DNA of 64,000 bases, from positions 3,970,342 to 4,034,341 of the forward strand of contig JYIP02000007.1 in NCBI GenBank assembly GCA_001051155.2. The letters run 5' to 3'. A program made the position numbers and the translations under genes. The notes beneath the pieces were generated by a model that was not told the DNA's origin, ran no database searches, and saw only the letters and a program-made list of their open reading frames with translations. The DNA comes from Chrysoporthe austroafricana (taxonomy: Eukaryota; Ascomycota; Sordariomycetes; Diaporthales; Cryphonectriaceae). This document shows, in pieces, positions 43,059 to 52,037 of this stretch (positions are counted from its first letter, which is position 1; each line of letters starts with the position of its first letter).

Positions 43059-45626
43059 CTATCCTAATAAAATTGCTCGCTTTGTCCAACCTTTCAGAGA
43101 TTTTTCTGCTGCTATCCTTATTTTCAAATCATCCGTCAAAGCTTTGAAAACTTTGAAACAATTTATGCGCTCGAAACAGGGAGAGTTCTCTGCTTTGTAA
43201 AGAAGCATGACGGTGAGCTCAGATTCCATATAGTCCAAAATAAGGAAAGTGAAAGCAAGAGGTTTGTCGTTGTCCTCTTTCAAGTTGTAAGAGCTGCGAG
43301 TACACTCTACTGCGTTTTGAAGTTGCCGCTGCGTAGTAGGTAATTGTGTCTCGACCTGCTTCATAATCCCATCATCATCTACACTTGATGATATTCTGCC
43401 GTCAGGAAATATTTGCACATCAAGTGTTACACCACATATGTGCAGAAACTTAGGCAAGGTTCCCAGCTCTTCCCGAGCCAGAATGGATTCCTGATTGCCT
43501 TCCCAAGGGAGCACGAGCCCATCAGGAAATTCCACCCCGACATCAACGAGTGGTTCGAGGCCCGCTACGATTTCAAAGAGATCTCTTGGACGAGCAGGAC
43601 AGTAGTTAACTTTTGAAAACTCCCATCCCGCCCATGTCCAGCTCGGAAACCCCGGTCGTCTTTTTGGACACAAACCAGCCTCCTTCCGCATAGATCGCCA
43701 TGACAAGCCAAATTCCAAGGCTTTTGGGTGGATCGTCTCCATTGTACAAAAAAGCGGAATCCCACAGAAGCTCTTTATCATCCTTTTCTCACAGAAGCTC
43801 TTTGTCGCCTTCTTCCGGAAGTGGTGCTCGAAAGCGTTCAGAACGCCGCGGAAAGCGTTCAGAACATCTTGTTCGTGCGTAAGAGACCTTTGCAAGTACT
43901 CGTTCAACCGTTCCTGCACATCCCGCGAGTGCTTCCCCAGTCCATGAAGAGGAAAAACCATGGACATATCCAGCTTGTGTACCATCCGGTTATTTTTGGG
44001 CGTATGGAGAAATTCGAGCGGGGCGCTGATACTCTCAACGCAGTGCATAGACTTGCATTGAAAATATACTTGGGTGTCGGTCAACACGAGTTTTCTTGTG
44101 GAGAGAAGCCCTTCTTGGTAGGTCCATCCGCGGCTGTTCCACTTCGACTGCAAGATTGTCTCCTTGGCGTACGGAGTAGACACGAGAGTCCTGCTCCCAA
44201 TTTTCACTTGAGGCTGATCTTTCCGTAGCCTTGCGCCGACTCCAGGCAGTCCATAATGAGGATCCTCCCCTGCTGCTGCAATGATAGCAAGAACGGACTG
44301 TTTGTAGATCGCATCCATGCTCTGGATTTGCAATCTCTCGTTGATGGGATCGTCCTTAGGTATGCAGTACCGATCTATCCACAAATACCGATATCCAAGG
44401 AGTGTTGTCAAGAGGATAGCATCTTCGATTGTTGCAGGTAAAGGCTTTGGGAGGGGATCTTCGTCGATCCTTTCAGCGTGGCCCCCCCAGACATAACTGA
44501 GAGTAACATACTCCTCCGACTGGACCACGGTGTCCCATGAGACGCGTCTACGCGTCAAGCAGTCTATATGTTATAACCCAGCGAGCGAACCAGGGATGTG
44601 GAATGACAACCCTCGTCGCACCCTGTCAAGCATCCCCGTCAGCGAAAGAACAGTTGATTATATAATCACGGGTTAGGGTTAGATAAGATAAGGATCACCA
44701 GATCACTTGGTGAGCGAGCGATCCAGGAATGAAGAGCTGGATATATAAAGTCGAGTCATCTACTAGACAGATTACCATAGCTCTTCAGTCGTGAATCTAA
44801 GTACCACTTGGACCCTACAGTACCTTCAAGTGATAGCCGCATAGGCTTATGAACATTGCGATACTTTGTTGAACGTGTTTCGGTATTCAAGGCTATACTT
44901 GGCACCGCTCTTGCTAGCATAAACCCTTTGACCCTACAGTTTATCCTAGGATTACTGCAGCGTTCATAACACTATAACTCTGAAGCCGTAGGGAAGTAGC
45001 AAACCGTGCCGCGGGTCGTCTCTTCTGCATTGAGTTCTGTGGTGGTCATGACAAAACTCCAACCACCCCTTGACTAAAGAAATGTCGACTTGAGGATGTA
45101 TCCGGCGATCGGAGAATGCCCGAGGGGTATTGGACAACTCCATGATGACACCACTAGCATCCTGACAACTAGATTTGTTTCCGTTATCGTTCCTAGCAGG
45201 AACAACAACGAAGCCTCGCGAGTCGTCGATCTCGAAGCTCGAAGCGCGAAGCTCGCTTTTCATGGAGATGATACCGAGTACGTAAAGCGGCTCGGCTTCA
45301 GCTTTATGAATCGGGCGAGTCCTTGCGTGGTAGAAGAGCCGGCACATAGGACAGGTGCTCTGTGGGTGTATCTGCGGTAATGGAAAGTGTCCGTTCTTCC
45401 AGATTCGCCCGAGTTGCTCCGGACTCAGTCCTCGATCAAATAGGCCTTCCAAGTTTATCTGGTGACACTCACGGCATATTTGGTCGCCTTGATCCGCATC
45501 GGCCGCATCCGTTTCGCCGCCATGCGCTGTGTTTTGTTGCTCCGGCTCGATGCATCGGCGCTTTCCATGTGGCCAGACAAAATCCTGGTCTTGGGGCTTT
45601 GGGCGTTTCACGGATGAATCCGACAT
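43059..45626 (-). pseudogene. HET-domain gene split by a solo LTR
   Basis: Starts at the ATG at 45626 (MSDSSVKRPKPQ). The 5' part (45626-44972) has CRECHQINLEGL, CPMCRLFYHA and VKGWLEFCHDHH, typical of the region ahead of HET. It is interrupted after GFRVI by the 403-bp insertion. The 3' part (44563-43059) has EYVTLSYVWGGHAE, YRYLWIDRYCIPKDD and SRGWTYQEGLLSTRKL, the three HET motifs, then a 300-residue variable region with FPSWTWAGWEF. Counting one TATAG copy, the parts sum to exactly 720 codons and no other stop or shift is present. Two small in-frame duplications are visible (VLNAFRGVLNAF and KSFCEKRMIKSFC). The gene appears inactivated only by the insertion. Confidence 0.9.
44569..44971 (-). 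mobile_element. 403-bp solo LTR in the HET gene
   Basis: In HET orientation it begins TGTTATGAAC and ends GGTTATAACA, giving TG...CA ends that are inverted repeats of each other. It is flanked by the perfect 5-bp duplication TATAG. It has no coding capacity and differs from the 300-bp LTR family. It contains a TTAGGG-type doublet and a repeated CTGTAGGGTC motif. Confidence 0.85.
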
Positions 45627-45957
45627 TGTTTTTGAGCGGACTAGGCACTTGCGATGCCAACTTTGGTATAACGGATCGAGAAAGACAAATATGACGCGGA
45701 AATAGGTAGCTTAATAACATGTCTTGTTAGCAATTGAAGGAAGGGGAAACGGAGGTCGGCTAGTGACAGCTGCATCAATATTGGGTGGCGGGGGAATGGC
45801 TGCCTGCTTCAGCCACCACCACAGCCCCTATCGATGCGCCCTGCCCGGCGTATCGGCGAGTCTCGACGCCCTCCTGCCCTGGTTGCACTTCTCTACGGCC
45901 ACGCAATTAGTCAAACAGACATGTGTCATGCATATTCCAACTATCCAAGATAGGCAG
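45627..45957. other. Spacer between the HET start and a relic's 3' end
   Basis: No gene is recognised. Confidence 0.35.
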
Positions 45958-46012
45958 CTAGACCAGTCGCTGGCTCTTGGCTGACTTGTCGCTCTCGCTC
46001 CTAGACGACGTG

Positions 46013-46311
46013 TGTTACACGGACGCCCAAGGGCGTCCTGGGAAAGGAAGAATATCAAGGCATTGCGAGCTACGCGCCGTTGGGCCTGACCGGTTACCCA
46101 ACTGCAGGAAGAAAGGCACCCAACTGCATAAAAGAAGGGGCTGTGCAATAGGTGCCTGAGGCAGACGTCGGGAACAAAGGTCTATAAGTACGGCGAGAGC
46201 AAGCCCGCCGGACCAAGAAAGAACCTGGTTCTTCAAGCACTCCTTAGACCACCTTAACAGTTATCGTTGAATGAAGACCACTTCCAAGCTCAGAACTCTG
46301 CCCTTGTAACA
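46013..46311 (-). mobile_element. Solo LTR (300-bp gypsy family), inverted
   Basis: TGTTACA...TGTAACA, 299 bp, flanked by ACGTG at 46008-46012 and 46312-46316. In minus orientation it matches the LTRs of the 26.6-33.2 kb element with moderate divergence. Confidence 0.9.
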
Positions 46312-46514
46312 ACGTGTCTGCTACAGCGCTAGCAGGTCGGGCTTTCTTCCACAGCCGTGTGATGGGATGTAGCGCCTGTAGCGCGTTTCTGACTACGAGC
46401 TGTTGCATCTCCAGCAGCCGGTCGACGACGCTCTGCACATAGTTACGGTAGCTCTGTATGTCCTTGACAAATCAAAAAGCTGTCGACATAGGGCATATAA
46501 AACATCTCGTCCTC

Positions 46515-46805
46515 TGTTACAAGGGCAGAGTCCTGGGCTTGGAAGGGGTCTTCATTCAACGATAACTGTTAAGGGTGTTCTAAGGAGTGCTGAAGAACCA
46601 GGTCCATCCTAGATCCGTCGGGCTTGTTCCCGCCGTATTTATAGACCTTGATTCCCGACGTCTGCCTCAGGCATCTATTGCACAGCCCTCCTTTTTCAAG
46701 CAGTTGGGTACCTTTTTCCCTGCCGTCGGGCGGGTCTTCATGCCCAACGGCGCAATGCCTTAATAGCTCGCCCCTCTCAGGGCACCCTCAGGTGTCCGTG
46801 TAACA
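46515..46805 (+). mobile_element. Solo LTR (300-bp gypsy family), direct
   Basis: TGTTACA...TGTAACA, 291 bp, flanked by TCCTC at 46510-46514 and 46806-46810. It shares AACGATAACTGTTAAGG and GTCCGTGTAACA with the full element. Confidence 0.9.
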
Positions 46806-46960
46806 TCCTCCGTGTTATAATAATGCACGTGCGCGACAGCTTCTTTCTGGCAGATGGCGACCGAGAAGATGATGGCGTCGCAGCTCGACCGGTTCTTGTC
46901 GGGTCAATCTGGTCGAGTACCCACAGCAGCGAGCTGACACGGTGGACGCCGGCAGTAGCC

Positions 46961-47947
46961 AGCTAGCCTTCGGCTCTGTACAGCGTGCTGTGGATCTATG
47001 GGTTGGGGCTCTCACAGGTCGTTGCTGTAGAGTCTCCGCGACCAGACCGTCTCCTCCTGGCTGGAGGCTCATGATCGTACAAACACTGCATGGCACACTT
47101 CGCCATGAACCCGGGTATGGGTAGGGGCTCTCACGGGTTGTTCCCGTGGAGTCACCGCGATCTTATTCGCTCTTCCTCAGGACTGGTACTGCTTGGCCTC
47201 TGGATGCCAGAGCCAAGGCTGCTCTGCTGTCAAAAGTCTGGGAGGGTGGGGCCTCTCTGTACACATGCATGTATCGGCATATGTACGCGGAAGGGGGTTT
47301 GTTTTCAGTCCCTGCTCATCACGCCTGCTGCGAGTTCACGTTCCGACGTGCATCCCTCCACTAACGTCTTATTTCGTCTCGAGGACCTCGTATGGCCCAA
47401 TATATCGATTCAACCTGGCAATATCCAATCCATAGTAGTCATCGAGCTGGTAGGCGCAGGTGGACGGAAGCAGTACCTGCGAGAAATACACCGGCGCCTC
47501 ATCGCTCCCTTCTAGCTCCCATAACCTAGTAATCTTTGATCTTCGTTTTGGCGCTTCATCCTATTCCTCTTTCTGCAGTCTTCGTATACCGTTCCAGACC
47601 AGATTATGCCCCAAAGAAAAGTTAACGATCAGCCTCTTCATTTTTCCAGGAGCAGTAATAGCCCTGAACAGGAAGCATGCCGGCGATGATCTACCGGGGG
47701 ATGTACGTAGATAGCTTGGCGAGGATGTCATCCGCCTGCAGTGCCACCTGAAGAGCCCTGCCTTGTCAATCGTGCCTCGGTCTAGGCAGCTGGGACCCAA
47801 AAACAAGGCTTCTAGGCATGGCCTCGGCTTCATGAAATCCGTAGCCGGAACTACTATACTATATGCATTCATAAAGAATATTGAGGCTCTTCCAGCATAT
47901 GTACCATATCAGACCGAATCTAGCGGGAGGTCAGAAGTGATGCCAGC
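46961..47947. other. Spacer with an unassigned coding-like patch
   Basis: At about 47378-47516 the minus strand encodes APVYFSQVLLPSTCAYQLDD then YGLDIARLNRYIGPYEVLET, which looks protein-coding but is isolated. It may be a remnant of an adjacent gene. The rest has no recognisable feature. Confidence 0.35.
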
Positions 47948-49284
47948 CTACTCCGTCCGCTGGCTCTTGGTCGTCTCCTCGTCGTCTAGGTCCGTAACCT
48001 GCGAGCTCAGCACGTTGGCGAGCCGGGAATTCTTCCATGCAGACGGGAACGCGCCGCGGATCATCGCCTGGCGGGCGCCCAGGCAGTGGTCGAAGATGAT
48101 CTGGACGACGTCGTGGCTCTGCTGGACCTGGCTCCCGCTCAGGGTGTCGAAGTCGGCGATCGACGACATGTAGTGCCGCCCGCGCGCGGGGGCGTAGAAG
48201 TGGACGAAGAAGTAGACCCGCCGGTGGGTGAAGCAGGCCGAGAAGGCGAGGGCGTCCAGGACCGACTGCGGCCGGGACGGGTAGGCCTGCTCGAGGAGCC
48301 AGCGCACGGCGTTGACGCAGCACGCGCCGCCCGCAGCCTGGTTCTCGGCCTGCCAGAGGTTCCTGCCCGTGGCCTCAGACTTGAGCTCCAGCACGAAGAA
48401 GGGGGAGCTGTTGCCCTTGGCCGGCTGCGTGATGCGCACCGCCGCCGCTGCGTGATGCGCACCGCCGCCGCGTGGTCGATCACCACGTTCTCCTCGTGCA
48501 TCCAGTCCGACGCCCTGCCCGTCGGGTACCCGCAGTGGACGTCTGGCTTCGGCCTGGCGAGGGAGGCATCGCAGAGATCGTCCCTGGGCAGACAGTCGGG
48601 ATACCACTGCGAGTTGCCGCCGCGCCCCACGTCGTCGCGTTTGATCGGGAGGGTGGCCCTGTCGGTGAGCTCGTAGACGTTGCTCTCGGGGCCGTCTGCG
48701 ATGTCGAGCGCCTTCTCTACAGCTTGATCGAGGACCTCAGGCGACAGCTTCGGCGACGAACGTTCCTTGAGGATATGGGCGTCGAGGAAGGTCTGGAGCT
48801 CTGGCGGGATCTCCCTGCCGATGTAATCCATATAGACGCCATTGTTGCGGAGAATCCGGCGGTAACGGACGTCGGATGTGCTCGGCCTTTGGCTCCGACT
48901 GGATGTTGTTGGTGATGTGACGGATCCTCCGAGACTCTGTCTCTGGGACCTCAGGGTCCCCCGGGACTGCGACATCTCTCGGAGGAACTGCAGCAACGGC
49001 CGCTGCTGGTCCTCCTCTTCTCCCTCTGCGTCTTCTCCCTCTGGATCCGATTCCACCTGTGAGACAGCGGCTTCGATCCACGGAGGGCAGCTGGCCGCTC
49101 TCTCCGTCTCGAGCTTCTCGAGCCAGCGCTCGACGCGGCGCTTCTTCTGCGCGGGCTTCGGCGCGGGCTTCAGCGCGGGAGCGACGTCCTCGAAAGCACG
49201 CTTTCCCGAGGGGCAAGGCGGCTCTGGAGGTGTTAGAGGAGCAGCGCTGGCCCCGTAGGCCTGGGGGGAACCTTCGGGCGTCAT
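47948..49284 (-). pseudogene. PD-(D/E)XK-like (DUF7924-type) protein, frameshifted by a 23-bp duplication
   Basis: Starts at the ATG at 49284 (MTPEGSPQAYG). The N-terminal 150 residues are disordered with a basic KKRRVERWLEKLE. YRRILRNNGVYMDYIG starts the conserved part. At 48471-48426 an exact 23-bp tandem repeat shifts the frame after VRITQ. In the next frame PAKGNSSPFFVLELKSEATG then NLWQAENQAAGG follows: the E-x-K of a PD-(D/E)XK-type core and its Q-x-x-N-Q helix. It continues to the stop at 47948. Removing one 23-bp copy gives exactly 438 codons. No other damage is seen, so the change may be recent or polymorphic. Function unknown. Confidence 0.75.
48426..48471 (+). repeat. Exact 23-bp tandem duplication inside a gene
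   Basis: Two identical copies (48426-48448 and 48449-48471) of a unit starting TGCGTGATGCGCACC. Being 23 bp, it shifts the reading frame by two. Confidence 0.95.
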
Positions 49285-50436
49285 GGGCGTATATGGGAAC
49301 TGCAGGCGCTTGGCAGGCCGGGTATCGCTACGAGTATCGCTGTTGTCAAGAGAGCGTTTGAAAGGCCGTTAAGGCCCTGGATTTTCGGCATGGAGAGGCA
49401 TATTGCCGATAGGGGTTATAGTTAGAACTTATAATAGTAAGAGATGCGAAAATGCGGCGGGTGCGTGGCAGGAAGTAAGTATAGGGATTCCTGAAACCCC
49501 GCGTGCACAGACCCCAACTGCTTAGCACCCCGCCCTTGCGTATCCTCCTGCCAAGTTGGCTGGTTACCGTGCACAGAACAGCGAAAGTGCGCTATAGAAG
49601 GCTATGGATACGAGGATCCGCTAGCCGCATATATGAAATATAGTAAGCGATACGCTATGCCTGGAAGATATAGGCTCTATGCCTGTTAGCGAGCGCCGCA
49701 CCCCGTCCCGCTCTTAGATAATCGTACTATAGTGCAATAACGCTCTCACCCATGCGTGCAAAAGACAGGCGGAACATTCAGGGTAATACGTATTCGAATC
49801 AAACGTACGATAGGCTTCAGATTACATTGCTCTATCAGCCACCTGGATCTATCTGCCCGCTGGATCTGGCCCGGCCCACTTCCCCAACTCTGGTAGTTCG
49901 TAAGCCTGCGTTCTCGCGGAGATACTAGTTAAAGGAGGAGAAGTACAGGAAATTGAAGCGATCACCAGACCAGACCAGACCAGACCAGACACCAGACTGC
50001 CGCGCACTACACTTGCGGCGCCGCCGTCGTCTTCAGTCACATGCATTCACATGATAGATCCCCGCTTCGAGGACGGGGCCGTCGCCCTCTAGAGCAGCGA
50101 CCATCAAACTCTAGAGCAGCGACCGTCAAAAGGACCGGGTAGCGGAAGGGTCTAGTAACGAGCCCGGTCTGCTATAGCGCGTACAGAGCCCGGCTAGTGT
50201 TTGTCTGTCTGCCAGAAAGAAGAGGGCCCTCTGGCGGATTTGCGGTGCTATGGGGTGCTGGGGCGAGGGCCCCCTCTCTTCTCTCTGGCGGACATTGCGA
50301 GATGCATTCTACTGCCTATCTGATACGCCGCCGGGCCCGTGCAGCGCTGCTAAGCGCGCCGGACTGCTGGGCGGTGCGCGCGCCCTCATTCCCCCTGCAG
50401 CCGCCGTCATCTCCTCTCAGGGGTTAGGGTCGACCC
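49285..50436. other. Repeat-bearing spacer
   Basis: Includes a CCAGA pentanucleotide tract at about 49968-49992. It also holds the motif CTCTAGAGCAGCGACC twice (about 50088 and 50109), which recurs at about 50891 with similar flanks (CGGAAGGGT...GTAACGAGC). No gene is supported. Confidence 0.5.
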
Positions 50437-50441
50437 CCCTT

Positions 50442-50532
50442 CTCTGCCTCTGCCTCTGCCTCTGCCTCTGCCTCTGCCTCTGCCTCTGCCTCTGCCTCTG
50501 CCTCTGCCTCTGCCTCTGCCTCTGCCTCTGCC
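50442..50532 (+). repeat. TCTGCC hexanucleotide microsatellite
   Basis: About 15 perfect tandem copies of CTCTGC. Open frames through it (Cys-Leu or Gly-Arg dipeptides) are artefacts of the repeat. Confidence 0.95.
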
Positions 50533-50536
50533 CAAC

Positions 50537-50611
50537 ATGTCTGCTATCACCAAGACATGGATTATCATGGCCATCATGTTTTCGATCATGGTCGGTATCT
50601 TCACCTGGTAG
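50537..50611 (+). CDS. 24-codon hydrophobic small open frame
   Basis: Starts four bases after the microsatellite with CCCAACATGTC, a fair fungal start context. The product is Ile/Met-rich and could span a membrane once (WIIMAIMFSIMVGIF). After its TAG the frame stays open for another 60 codons (CDHVERRRARS...), so it may be a longer gene with a nonsense codon. It could be chance. Confidence 0.25.
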   Translation: MSAITKTWIIMAIMFSIMVGIFTW

Positions 50612-50667
50612 TGCGACCACGTGGAGCGGCGTCGTGCCCGCAGCAACAGCAGCGGCCACGAGCTTCG

Positions 50668-50762
50668 GACCTTTCTGTCCTGCTCGACTTCCGTCCTCTT
50701 CCTATCACCGCGAGAACCGACAGCAGGACAATCGACGCGACCGCCATTGTCTGCTCGACTTG
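50668..50762 (+). repeat. Inverted repeat arm 1
   Basis: About 95 bp (CCTTTCTGTCCTGCTCGACT ... CGACAGCAGGACAATCGACG) matching 50998-51095 in reverse complement. Confidence 0.8.
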
Positions 50763-50997
50763 AAGCGATGAAATCCCGTGGTCATTGAGCGTGGGAGAGC
50801 CCTCTTGCGCTGTTGTCTGGGCCGAAGATACGAGTCGCCCCCCGCCCCCCCGTTCGCTTATATCCCCCCTTTCGAAAACGGGGCTGTGGCACTCTAGAGC
50901 AGCGACCGCATACCAGAGCAGAAGGCTGGGTCGTACTGAGTGACGGATGCGGAAGGGTATGGTAACGAGCGACGAGCCGCCTGGGAGTGAGAGGTTA

Positions 50998-51095
50998 GCA
51001 ATGGCGATCGCGTCGGTTGTCCTGCTGTCGGTGCTTGCGGTAATAGGAGAAGAGGACAGAAGTCGAGCAGGATAGAAAGGTTTTGAGGCTGGTAC
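50998..51095 (-). repeat. Inverted repeat arm 2
   Basis: Partner of 50668-50762, with a few substitutions and a 1-2 bp length difference. Confidence 0.8.
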
Positions 51096-51236
51096 TGCCG
51101 CAAAATGTTTTTGATTCGGGTAGCATTTCGTATGTATCGAGATATTTATGGGCGGGAAGGGGGGGAGGGCGAACAGGAAGGAAAGCTAGGGCGGAAGCGA
51201 GAGAAGGAGGAAAGGAGCAAGGAAAGTATGCCACGC

Positions 51237-51605
51237 ACGGGCTGGTCGGTCTGGTCTGGCTCTGTACAAAGGAGGAGCGCGTGTATCAGCACCAGTGCGC
51301 AACACCAGTGCGCGTGATCACGTAATTCGGCTATAGCCGGACATAAGGCCACAGTCGGGCTATGAGCATTAGTCGCGCGCGGGATAGCTGCGTGCGGGGG
51401 GACAAGCTGCATAACTGTATGACAGACAGCTGTGTGTGCGCGGGCCTGGGCCTTGTGTGCTGGCAGCCTTGTCCCCGCCCGCCAGCCTTGTCCCCCTTGT
51501 TGCTTTGTCCCCGCCCGCCGCCTGGTCTCCCCCCTCCCCTTCGCCCGCGCGCGGCCTCGTCTCCCTGGCCCGGCCAGCCCGGCAGCCCTGGGACGAGCCA
51601 GGGCG
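51237..51605 (+). repeat. Long inverted repeat, left copy
   Basis: Contains GCGCAACACCAGTGCGCGTG, TATAGCCGGACATAAG and a CCGCCCGCCAGCCTTGTCCC block. All recur in reverse complement at about 58620-59005. Confidence 0.75.
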
Positions 51606-51666
51606 AGAGGAGCTTACCGGAAGCGTCGAGATAAGAGCTGCCAATACAAGAGGAGCCTAATACAAG

Positions 51667-51945
51667 AGGAGCTGGGACGAACCAATACAAGAAGAGCTGT
51701 ACGAGCTGTACGAGCTTTCGAAGCTATACGAGCTGTGCAAGCTGCGCGGGCTATAGAAGCTATAAGAGCTCTGGGAGCTGTAAGAGCTCTTGGAATTGTG
51801 CAAGCTGCGCAAGCTGCGCGAGCTATGGAAGCTATGGAAGCTGTAGAAGCTGTAGCTGAGAGGAGGAAATCTGGGAGCTGTGCCATGGGGGGTCTCGGAG
51901 CTGTACAAGCTGCGCAAGCTGCGCGAGTTGTAGAAGGGTTATGGC
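51667..51945 (+). repeat. 9-bp minisatellite, GAGCTGTAC type
   Basis: About 27 degenerate 9-bp units of the form RAGCTNTNN (GAGCTGTAC, AAGCTGCGC, AAGCTATGG) in strict 9-bp register, with one interruption near 51860-51900. A telomere-like TAGGG run follows at about 51943-51960. Confidence 0.85.
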
Positions 51946-52037
51946 TAGGGCTAGGGTTAGGGAAGCCGTGGAAGTTCCAACCCCCCCACTGGGGTGGACC
52001 TGCATAGATAGATGCACGTGCGAATGCACCGTTCATT

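Larger units (their letters stand above)
45958..46960 (-). pseudogene. PD-(D/E)XK-like (DUF7924-type) relic, split by two solo LTRs
   Basis: Coding blocks on the minus strand: AGVHRVSSLLWVLDQIDP, a one-base shift, SCDAIIFSVAICQKEAVAHV then HYYNTED; the LTR at 46805-46515; EMFYMPYVDSF, then another shift, SYRNYVQSVVDRLLEMQQ, LHPITRLWKKARP and VADT; the LTR at 46311-46013; and SSRSESDKSAKSQRLV then TAG. The blocks join in frame across both LTRs once one TSD copy is counted. The order resembles the C-terminal half of the neighbouring 47.9-49.3 kb gene (VRWLLEQ, LAFSACFTHRRVYFFVHFY, HYMSSIADFD, IIFDHCLGARQAMIRGAF). The N-terminal half was not found in place. Confidence 0.65.

Noticed and set aside
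46013..46805. The two solo LTRs as the ends of a single short inverted element
   Set aside because: Each LTR has its own different perfect 5-bp target duplication, so they are separate insertions.
50250..50771. 173-codon frame through the hexanucleotide array (Cys-Leu repeats)
   Set aside because: Openness is produced by the array itself.
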